From positions 1 through 11,783 of the forward strand of contig JAICTR010000038.1 in NCBI GenBank assembly GCA_025936275.1: DNA of 11,783 bases, read 5' to 3'. The notes beneath the pieces are model-generated. The model had not been told where the DNA came from. It made no database searches and worked only from the letters and a program-made list of their open reading frames with translations. The position numbers and the translations under genes were made by a program. The DNA comes from Burkholderiales bacterium (lineage in GTDB: Bacteria; Pseudomonadota; Gammaproteobacteria; Burkholderiales; Usitatibacteraceae). Shown piece by piece: positions 6,116-11,783 of this stretch (position 1 is its first letter; each line of letters starts with the position of its first letter).

Positions 6116-9100
6116 TCGCGAGGCTCATCCGCGCCTCGATCGCGAACCGCTTCCTGGTGCTGCTCGCCACGGTCGTGCTCGCCGCGTGGGGCGCATGGTC
6201 GATGCTGCGCACGCCGCTCGACGCGCTCCCGGATCTCTCCGACGTGCAGGTGATCATTCGCACGACCTATCCCGGCCAGGCGCCGCGGATCGTCGAGAAT
6301 CAGGTCACCTATCCTCTCGCGACCACCATGCTCTCGGTGCCCGGCGCGAAGACGGTGCGCGGCTACTCGATGTTCGGCGACTCGTTCGTGTACGTGCTCT
6401 TCGAGGACGGCACGGACCTGTACTGGGCGCGCTCGCGCGTGCTCGAGTACCTGAACCAGGTGCAGTCGCGGCTGCCGGCGCAGGCGAAGACCTCGCTCGG
6501 GCCCGATGCCACGGGCGTGGGCTGGATCTACGAGTACGCGCTGGTCGACCGCAGCGGCCGCATGGACCTCTCGCAACTGCGCGCGCTGCAGGACTGGTTC
6601 CTCAAGTACGAGCTGAAGACGGTGCCCAACGTGGCCGAGGTGGCAAGCCTGGGCGGCATGGTGCGCCAGTACCAGATCGTGCTCCAGCCGGAGCGCATGC
6701 GCGCTTACGGCGTCCCGCAATCGAAGGTGATCGAAGCGGTGCAGCGCGCGAACCAGGAGACCGGCGGCTCGGTGCTCGAGCTGGGCGAGGCCGAGTACAT
6801 GGTGCGCGCCTCGGGGTATCTCGAGACGCTCGAGGATTTCCGCCGCATCCCGCTCGGCGTGAGCGCGGCGGGCGTGCCGGTGACGCTCGGCGACATCGCG
6901 CGCGTGCAGGTGGGCCCCGAGATGCGCCGCGGCATCGCGGAGCTGAACGGCGAGGGTGAGGTGGCGGGCGGCGTGATCGTGATGCGCTCCGGGAAGAACG
7001 CGCTCGACACCATCCGGGCCGTGGAAGCGAAGTTCGACGCGCTCAAGGCGAGTTTGCCGCCGGGCGTGGAGGTCGTGCCGACGTACAACCGGCTCGACCT
7101 CATCGAGCGCGCGATCTCGAACCTCGAGCATAAGCTCATCGAGGAATTCATCATCGTCGCGCTGGTGTGCATCGTGTTCCTGTTCCACCTGCGCTCGGCG
7201 TTCGTCGCGATCGTTTCGCTGCCGCTCGGCGTGCTCGCGGCCTTCATCGTCATGCGCTGGCAGGGGGTCAACGCCAACATCATGTCGCTCGGCGGCATCG
7301 CGATCGCCGTCGGCGCCATGGTCGATGCCGCCGTGGTGATGATCGAGAACGCGCACAAGCACATCGAGGCGTGGCATCGCGCGCATCCCGGCGCGAGGCT
7401 CGAAGGCGATGCGCAATGGGGCGTGGTGGGCGAGGCGGCGGCGCAGGTCGGCCCCGCGCTCTTCTTCTCGCTGCTCGTGATCACGCTCTCCTTCATCCCG
7501 GTGTTCACGCTCGAGGCGCAGGAGGGGCGGCTCTTCGCGCCGCTCGCCTTCACCAAGACCTACGCGATGGCGGCGGCGGCGGGCCTCTCGGTGACGCTGA
7601 TCCCGGTGCTGATGGGCTATCTCATCCGCGGGCGCATCCCGGAGGAGCGCGCGAACCCGATCAACCGCGCGCTCATCGCGATCTACCGTCCGGTGCTTCA
7701 ATCCGTGCTGCGGTTCCCGAAGACCACGCTCGCGATCGCCGCGGTGATCCTCGCCGCGACGCTCTACCCGGCGCTGCGCATCGGCGGCGAGTTTTTGCCG
7801 CCGCTCGACGAGGGCGATTTGCTCTACATGCCCTCGGCGCTTCCCGGGCTTTCCGCGGGGAAGGCGGCGCAGCTCCTGCAGCAGACCGATCGCCTCATCA
7901 AGACGGTGCCGGAAGTGGCGAGCGTGTTCGGCAAGGCGGGGCGCGCGGAGACCGCGACCGATCCCGCGCCGCTCGAGATGTTCGAGACCACCATCCGCTT
8001 CAAGCCGCGCGAGCAATGGCGCCCCGGCATGACGCCGGAGAAGCTGGTGGCGGAGCTCGACCGCGTGGTGCGCGTGCCCGGCCTCTCGAACATCTGGGTG
8101 CCGCCGATCCGGAACCGCCTCGACATGCTCGCGACCGGCATCAAGAGCCCGGTGGGCGTGAAGGTGGCGGGCACCGACCTCGCGGTGATCGACCGGATCA
8201 CGGCGCGGATCGAGCAGGTGCTGCACGACGTGCCGGGGGTGACGTCGGCCTTCGCCGAGCGCCTGAACGGCGGGCGCTACATCGACGTCGACATCGACCG
8301 CGCCGCGGCGGCGCGCTATGGATTGAACATCGCCGACGTTCAATCGGTGGTCTCCGCGGCAATCGGCGGCGACAACATCGGCGAGACGGTGGAGGGCCTG
8401 CAGCGCTTCCCGATCAGCGTGCGCTATCCGCGCGAGCTGCGCGACACGCCCGGGAAACTGCGCGAGCTGCCGATCCTCACCGAGCGCGGCGCGCAGATCC
8501 GCCTGGGCGATGTGGCGACGATCCGCATCGCCGACGGCCCGCCGATGCTCAAGAGCGAGAACGCGCGGCTCTCGGGATGGGTGTATGTGGACCTCCGGGG
8601 GCGCGATCTCAGCTCCGCGGTGCGCGACATGCAGGAGCGCGTGGCGCGCGACGTGCGCCTGCCCGCCGGCTACTCGCTCTCGTGGTCCGGGCAGTTCGAG
8701 TACTACCAGCGCGCGAAGGAGCGGCTCAAGATCGTGGTGCCGTTCACGCTGCTCATCATCTTCGTGCTGCTCTACCTCACGTTCCGGCGCGTGGGCGAGG
8801 CGCTGCTCATCATGGCGACGCTGCCGCTCGCGCTGGTGGGCGGCTTCTGGCTCATCTACCTGCTCGGCTACGACATGTCGATCGCGAGCGCGGTGGGCTT
8901 CATCGCGCTGGGCGGCGTCGCGGCGGAGATCGGCGTGGTGATGCTGGTGTATCTCAACCAGGCGATCGCGTCGCGCGCCGCCGCCGGCCGCCTCGCCGAC
9001 GAGCACGATCTCGCCGCCGCGGTGGTGGAGGGCGCGGCGTTGCGCGTGCGGCCGGTCGCGATGACCGTCGCGGTGATCATCGCGGGCCTGCTGCCGATCA

Positions 9101-9267
9101 TGGTCGGCTCGGGCACCGGCTCCGAGATCATGCGGCGCATTGCGGCGCCGATGGTGGGCGGGATGGTGACCGCGCCGCTGCTCTCGATGCTGGTGGTGCC
9201 GGCGGTGCTGTTCCTCATGCGCCGGCGCTCCGTTCAAGAAGGCTCTTCACGAAAGGAGGCGCCATGA
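6112..9267 (+). CDS. cusA: CusA heavy-metal RND transporter (HME family, Cu(I)/Ag(I))
   Basis: 1051 aa, inner-membrane proton-driven pump of CusCBA. Start GTG 6112 forms GTGA with the cusB stop, with GGGGAA at 6100-6105 six bases upstream; it makes key residues fall on exactly the E. coli CusA numbers. These are the periplasmic Cu(I) site M573 (GDLLYM), M623 (PLEM) and M672 (NRLDM), with E625 and K678 kept. The TM4 proton-relay D405 in VGAMVDAAVV is present. Relay Met pairs M410/M501, M403/M486 and M391 with M1007 (E. coli M1009, shifted by a two-residue deletion) are present; M271 is present, but its partner 755 is Asn. Twelve membrane helices and two large periplasmic loops have normal length. 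The stop overlaps the cytochrome gene by ATGA. Cu/Ag specificity over Zn/Co is supported by the Met triad. Confidence 0.97.
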   Translation: MIARLIRASIANRFLVLLATVVLAAWGAWSMLRTPLDALPDLSDVQVIIRTTYPGQAPRIVENQVTYPLATTMLSVPGAKTVRGYSMFGDSFVYVLFEDGTDLYWARSRVLEYLNQVQSRLPAQAKTSLGPDATGVGWIYEYALVDRSGRMDLSQLRALQDWFLKYELKTVPNVAEVASLGGMVRQYQIVLQPERMRAYGVPQSKVIEAVQRANQETGGSVLELGEAEYMVRASGYLETLEDFRRIPLGVSAAGVPVTLGDIARVQVGPEMRRGIAELNGEGEVAGGVIVMRSGKNALDTIRAVEAKFDALKASLPPGVEVVPTYNRLDLIERAISNLEHKLIEEFIIVALVCIVFLFHLRSAFVAIVSLPLGVLAAFIVMRWQGVNANIMSLGGIAIAVGAMVDAAVVMIENAHKHIEAWHRAHPGARLEGDAQWGVVGEAAAQVGPALFFSLLVITLSFIPVFTLEAQEGRLFAPLAFTKTYAMAAAAGLSVTLIPVLMGYLIRGRIPEERANPINRALIAIYRPVLQSVLRFPKTTLAIAAVILAATLYPALRIGGEFLPPLDEGDLLYMPSALPGLSAGKAAQLLQQTDRLIKTVPEVASVFGKAGRAETATDPAPLEMFETTIRFKPREQWRPGMTPEKLVAELDRVVRVPGLSNIWVPPIRNRLDMLATGIKSPVGVKVAGTDLAVIDRITARIEQVLHDVPGVTSAFAERLNGGRYIDVDIDRAAAARYGLNIADVQSVVSAAIGGDNIGETVEGLQRFPISVRYPRELRDTPGKLRELPILTERGAQIRLGDVATIRIADGPPMLKSENARLSGWVYVDLRGRDLSSAVRDMQERVARDVRLPAGYSLSWSGQFEYYQRAKERLKIVVPFTLLIIFVLLYLTFRRVGEALLIMATLPLALVGGFWLIYLLGYDMSIASAVGFIALGGVAAEIGVVMLVYLNQAIASRAAAGRLADEHDLAAAVVEGAALRVRPVAMTVAVIIAGLLPIMVGSGTGSEIMRRIAAPMVGGMVTAPLLSMLVVPAVLFLMRRRSVQEGSSRKEAP

Positions 9268-9974
9268 TCCTCGATCGCGATCTGGTGCGGGCTGTGGTGC
9301 TGTGCGCAGGGGTCCTCGTTTCCGGTGCGGTCTGCGCCGAAGGCGACGCGACGCGCGGCGCGCAGGTGTTCCGCGCCTGCACACCCTGCCATTCCACGGT
9401 GCCCGGCCGGCACATGACGGGCCCCAGCCTCGCGCACGCGTGGGGGCGCAAAGCGGCCACGGCGCCGGGCTTCACCCGCTACAGCGACGCGCTGCGCGAG
9501 TCGCACCTCACCTGGGACGACGCGACGCTGGATCGATGGCTCACCGATCCCGCGAAACTCGTTCCCGGCACGGCGATGGCGTTTCCGGGGCTGAAGGATG
9601 CGCAGGCGCGTGCCGACGTGATCGCCTACCTGCACGCGGTCTCCGAGGGCAAGGCGCCGGCGGCGCCGAAGGGCGGCGGCATGATGGGCGGCATGATGGG
9701 CGGCGGCAAGATCGATTTGCGCAAGGCGCCGCCGGCGGGGCAGGTGACGCGGCTCACGCACTGCAAGGACACCTACACCGTGACGACCGCCGACGGGCGC
9801 GTCGAGAAGGTGTGGGAGTTCAACCTGCGATTGAAGACCGACTCGAGCGACCTCGGCCCACGCGAGGGCCATCCGGTCGCGATCGGCGCCGGCATGCAGG
9901 GCGACCGCGCGTCGATCGTGTTCGCGAAGCCCGCCGAAATCAGCCCGTTCATCGGCGCGGAGTGCCGGCGATGA
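9264..9974 (+). CDS. Periplasmic mono-haem cytochrome c with Met/Gly-rich linker and uncharacterised C-terminal domain
   Basis: 236 aa. The start ATG overlaps the cusA stop and is preceded four bases upstream by a strong AAAGGAGG (9252-9259). The signal peptide is residues 1-25 (probable cleavage after AVCA). The class I cytochrome c domain spans about 26-130: haem attachment C39-T-P-C42-H43, probable sixth ligand M105 in GTAMAFPG, and a final helix ADVIAYLHAV. A linker (about 135-149, GGGMMGGMMGGGK) has four Met. A second domain (about 150-236) follows, with H166-C167, a motif NLRLKTDSSDLGP, GAGMQGDRAS and a near-terminal C234; C167 and C234 could pair or bind metal. I recall similar tails on other bacterial cytochromes but know no function. 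Tight coupling to cusA implies a job in the copper response. Electron acceptance from periplasmic Cu(I), or Cu binding by the Met linker, are guesses. Confidence 0.88.
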   Translation: MILDRDLVRAVVLCAGVLVSGAVCAEGDATRGAQVFRACTPCHSTVPGRHMTGPSLAHAWGRKAATAPGFTRYSDALRESHLTWDDATLDRWLTDPAKLVPGTAMAFPGLKDAQARADVIAYLHAVSEGKAPAAPKGGGMMGGMMGGGKIDLRKAPPAGQVTRLTHCKDTYTVTTADGRVEKVWEFNLRLKTDSSDLGPREGHPVAIGAGMQGDRASIVFAKPAEISPFIGAECRR

Positions 9975-10023
9975 GCGCCGCGGCCGACCCTTCAGCCGCT
10001 TCATCCGCGAGTCGTGCGGCGCC

Positions 10024-10029
10024 TAGAAT
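10024..10029 (+). promoter_or_regulatory. Possible -10 element of the CDF/DUF924 transcription unit
   Basis: TAGAAT matches the sigma-70 -10 at five of six positions in the 61-bp gap after the cytochrome gene. TTCATC at 10000-10005, 18 bases upstream, is a weak -35 (three matches). The GGAGGG that follows (10030-10035) directly touches the ATG at 10036, so transcription from here would give a very short leader. This suggests the CDF gene has its own promoter rather than relying only on the cus operon. Confidence 0.35.
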
Positions 10030-10035
10030 GGAGGG

Positions 10036-11031
10036 ATGGCCACCCACGACCTTTCCGGCTCGCGGCACGAGCACGTCTTCGACGAGGGCAACCTCGCGGG
10101 CGAGCGGCGCACCTGGGCGGTGGTGGCCCTCACCGCGGTCACCATGGTGGCGGAGATCGCCGCCGGGATGATCACCGGCTCGATGGCGCTCCTCGCCGAC
10201 GGCTGGCACATGGCGACGCACGTGGTCGCCCTGTCGATCGCGGGCGCGGCCTACCTCCTCGCGCGGCGCTGGTCGGCGGATTCGCGCTTCGCGTTCGGCA
10301 CCTGGAAGATCGAGGTGCTGGGCGCCTTCTCGAGCGCGCTGCTGCTCGGCGTGGTGGCGCTCGCGATGATCTTCGAATCCGTGCATCGGCTGGTGACGCC
10401 GGCCCCGATCCAGTTCGGCTGGGCGCTCGCGGTGGCCGGCATCGGGCTCGCCGTGAACCTCGCCTCGGCGCTGATCCTGCAGGCGGGGCATGGGCATTCG
10501 CATGCGCACGGGCACGAGGCGCACCACGGCCACGGCCACGGCCATGATCATGACCACGATCACGATCACGATCGCGGCCCTGGGCACCACGGCCACGACA
10601 TCAACCTGCGCTCGGCCTACTTGCACGTGCTCGCCGACGCGTTCACCTCGGTGCTCGCCATCGCGGCGCTGGCCGCGGGATTGTGGGCGGGATGGACCTG
10701 GCTCGATCCGGTGATGGGCCTCGTCGGCGGCGCGGTGATCGGGTGGTGGGCGAAGGGGCTGATCGGGGAATCGGCGCGCGTGCTGCTCGACCGCGAGATG
10801 GATGCGCCGGTGGTGGAACGCATCCGCGGCGCGATCGAAAGCGACGGCGACGCGGAGATCGCCGACCTGCACGTGTGGCGCGTGGGCCGCGGCAGCCGCG
10901 CCGCGGTGATCACCATCGTCGCCGACCGCCCGCTCGAGCCCGCGACCTATCGCGCGCGCCTCGCGGCGATTCCCTCGCTGGTGCACGTGTCGGTCGAGGT
11001 GAACCGCTGTCCGCACGGCGAATGTCCCTAG
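10036..11031 (+). CDS. dmeF: DmeF-like cation diffusion facilitator (CDF) exporter with His-rich cytosolic loop
   Basis: 331 aa. CDF proteins export divalent cations (Co2+, Ni2+, Zn2+) from the cytosol by proton antiport. Six membrane helices are visible (about 27-48, 50-75, 91-112, 123-147, 192-212, 215-240) plus a cytosolic C-terminal domain (about 250-331). TM2 reads ADGWHMATH: D55, H58 and H62, with His where zinc CDFs such as ZitB have the second Asp; this is the DmeF pattern. TM5 has H197 and D201 in HVLADA. The N-terminal RHEHVF and ERRTW segments also recall DmeF. Between TM4 and TM5, residues 152-187 contain 17 His in HGH and HDH runs. The protein ends in C325-P-H-G-E-C330. ATG 10036 is the only good start, though GGAGGG touches it without spacer. 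Cobalt/nickel export is the likely role by family; zinc is not excluded. Confidence 0.88.
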   Translation: MATHDLSGSRHEHVFDEGNLAGERRTWAVVALTAVTMVAEIAAGMITGSMALLADGWHMATHVVALSIAGAAYLLARRWSADSRFAFGTWKIEVLGAFSSALLLGVVALAMIFESVHRLVTPAPIQFGWALAVAGIGLAVNLASALILQAGHGHSHAHGHEAHHGHGHGHDHDHDHDHDRGPGHHGHDINLRSAYLHVLADAFTSVLAIAALAAGLWAGWTWLDPVMGLVGGAVIGWWAKGLIGESARVLLDREMDAPVVERIRGAIESDGDAEIADLHVWRVGRGSRAAVITIVADRPLEPATYRARLAAIPSLVHVSVEVNRCPHGECP

Positions 11032-11609
11032 CGCCGGGCGGGCCGTCCTTCGAGGCGGTGCTCGATTTCTGGTTCGGGCCGCTCGACCGGCGCGGGCCGG
11101 CGCGGCGCGAGTGGTTCGTGAAGGATCCCGCGTTCGATGCCGAGATCGCGCGGCGCTTCGGCGACCTGCATCGTGCGGCGTCCGCCCGGCGGCTGGAAGC
11201 GTGGCGCATGTCCGCGCTGCCGATGCTGGCGCTCGTGGTGGTGCTGGACCAGTTCTCGCGCAACCTCTATCGCGGCGATGCGCGCGCCTTCGCGCAGGAC
11301 GCGCATGCGCGCGAATGCGCACGCGAGGCGCTCGAGCGCGGCGACGACCTCACGCGGCTTCCCGTCGAGCGCCAGTTCCTCTATCTGCCCTTCGTGCACG
11401 GCGAGGATCCCGTGGACCAGGATCGCGGCGTCGAGCTGATGGGAAACCTCGAAGCGTTTCCCGAGACGCGCGGCGTGCGCGAGTGGGCGGTGAAGCACCG
11501 CGACATCGTCCGGCGCTTCGGCCGCTTCCCGCATCGCAACGCGGCGCTCGGCCGTCCCTCGACGCCCGCCGAGCTGGAATTCCTCGCGCAGCCCGGCTCG
11601 GGCTTCTGA
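11022..11609 (+). CDS. DUF924 family protein (TPR-like fold, function unknown)
   Basis: 195 aa, normal length for DUF924. The hallmarks are present in order: VLDFWFG near the start, LVVVLDQFSRNLYRG in the middle, FLYLPFVHGEDP, and KHRDIVRRFGRFPHRNAALGR near the end. There is no signal peptide and no membrane helix, so it is cytosolic. The start ATG 11022 lies inside the CDF gene, overlapping it by ten bases. No clear Shine-Dalgarno precedes it, so translation is probably coupled to the CDF. A GTG at 11058 would begin right at the conserved motif and is a weaker alternative. The family is widespread in proteobacteria with no agreed biochemical role; nothing here ties it to metal. Its stop is one base from the stop of the convergent bTHX gene. 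Confidence 0.92.
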   Translation: MSLAPGGPSFEAVLDFWFGPLDRRGPARREWFVKDPAFDAEIARRFGDLHRAASARRLEAWRMSALPMLALVVVLDQFSRNLYRGDARAFAQDAHARECAREALERGDDLTRLPVERQFLYLPFVHGEDPVDQDRGVELMGNLEAFPETRGVREWAVKHRDIVRRFGRFPHRNAALGRPSTPAELEFLAQPGSGF

Positions 11610-11610
11610 G

Positions 11611-11733
11611 TTACTTCCGCTTCGGCGTCGGCATCGCGGCGGTCTGCTTCTTCCCGCCGTCGCGTGGCCGCGACTTCCCGTAGCTGCCCTTGAACACCTT
11701 GCCCTTGAAGCTGCGCTTGTCGCCTTTGCCCAT
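11611..11733 (-). CDS. 30S ribosomal protein bTHX (Thx family)
   Basis: 40 aa, read on the minus strand from ATG at 11733-11731 to the stop at 11613-11611. It begins MGKGDKRSFKGKVFKGSYGK followed by SRPR, the diagnostic Thx pattern (MGKGD, then basic/Gly repeats, then YGKxRP). Thermus Thx is about 26 residues and lies in the head of the small subunit; here a further basic tail (about residues 25-40, ending PTPKRK) is present. On its own strand GAAAGG (+ strand 11745-11740) lies six bases upstream of the ATG, with a second GGAAGG closer. It is convergent with the DUF924 gene, stops separated by one base. Nearly a third of the residues are Lys or Arg, as expected for an rRNA-binding peptide. 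Confidence 0.9.
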   Translation of the reverse strand: MGKGDKRSFKGKVFKGSYGKSRPRDGGKKQTAAMPTPKRK

Positions 11734-11747
11734 TGCCTTCCTTTCAT

Positions 11748-11766
11748 AAAGGGGACAGTCCCCTTT
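11748..11766. repeat. GC-rich palindrome AAAGGGGA-CAG-TCCCCTTT upstream of bTHX
   Basis: Perfect 8-bp inverted repeat with a three-base loop. On the + strand it runs into two further T residues (11767-11768), so it could act as an intrinsic terminator, although only two T lie beyond the stem. On the minus strand it ends 14 bases before the bTHX start codon, so it may be part of its leader or terminate a minus-strand gene beyond the window. Sequences of this GGGGACAGTCCCC style also occur as dispersed intergenic repeats in some proteobacteria (from memory). The bases after it, to 11783, show nothing assignable. Confidence 0.6.
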
Positions 11767-11783
11767 TTCCGTAAGAGCGAACA

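Noticed and set aside
5887..9237. Antisense open frame of 1116 codons opposite cusA
   Set aside because: It is in exact codon register with cusA, so its stops would need TTA, CTA or TCA codons in the sense gene, which this GC-rich coding avoids. The translation is Arg/His/Ala-rich low-complexity without any domain.
9971..10171. Frame starting with ATGA on the cytochrome stop and running into the CDF gene
   Set aside because: Ser/Arg/Pro-rich shadow of the CDF in another frame, no domain and no ribosome site.
10489..10599. CAT/CAC-rich stretch as a DNA-level tandem repeat
   Set aside because: Explained by the His-rich loop of the CDF protein; the units are irregular at nucleotide level.
1..11783. 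CRISPR array, tRNA/rRNA genes, insertion sequence or phage attachment site
   Set aside because: No regularly spaced repeats, no tRNA-like cloverleaf, no transposase or integrase frame were seen; the copper block is a compact chain of intact genes.

Overview
The window is a copper/silver detoxification locus on the + strand of a very GC-rich proteobacterium. It is followed by a second cation exporter, a DUF924 gene, and a tiny ribosomal-protein gene on the opposite strand. The strong G/C preference at third codon positions, the Cus-type efflux genes, the short-leader promoters and the bTHX ribosomal protein suggest a betaproteobacterium (Burkholderiales or Nitrosomonadales-like) or a close gammaproteobacterial relative. 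The genus cannot be fixed from this sequence.

Layout. 2-286 is the 3' part of a CueR-type MerR regulator, cut by the window edge. It overlaps by ATGA (283) a Cu(I) P1B-ATPase (283-2694) that carries YHS and HMBD metal-binding modules instead of an HMA domain. Then come a 21-codon mini-ORF flanked by ATGA on both sides (2691-2756, doubtful), a 120-aa exported Cys/His protein (2753-3115), a 106-bp gap, and the tripartite HME-RND pump: outer-membrane channel cusC (3222-4526), adaptor cusB with a fused C-terminal CusF domain (4523-6115), and cusA (6112-9267). A mono-haem cytochrome c with a Met/Gly-rich linker and an unrecognised C-terminal domain (9264-9974) overlaps the end of cusA. A likely separate transcription unit follows: a DmeF-like CDF exporter with a long His-rich loop (10036-11031) overlapping a DUF924 gene (11022-11609). 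On the minus strand, ending one base from the DUF924 stop, lies a 40-aa bTHX gene (11611-11733). A near-perfect GC-rich palindrome (11748-11766) sits just upstream of it.

How the genes fit together. The regulator senses cytosolic Cu(I)/Ag(I). CopA moves it to the periplasm. The CusF domain fused to CusB, and the Met motif at the CusB N-terminus, hand it to the three-Met site of CusA, and CusC carries it out. No multicopper oxidase is present; the cytochrome is the only redox protein and may play an accessory role (inference). CusA keeps the E. coli binding-site and proton-relay residues at identical numbering (M573, M623, M672, D405) but has Asn in place of relay Met755. The most unusual points are the CusB-CusF fusion with a well-placed internal start, the broken Met pair in CusA, the two-domain cytochrome, the small exported Cys/His protein, and the short bTHX gene on the opposite strand. 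The core is a known type of system; I see no wholly new system here.
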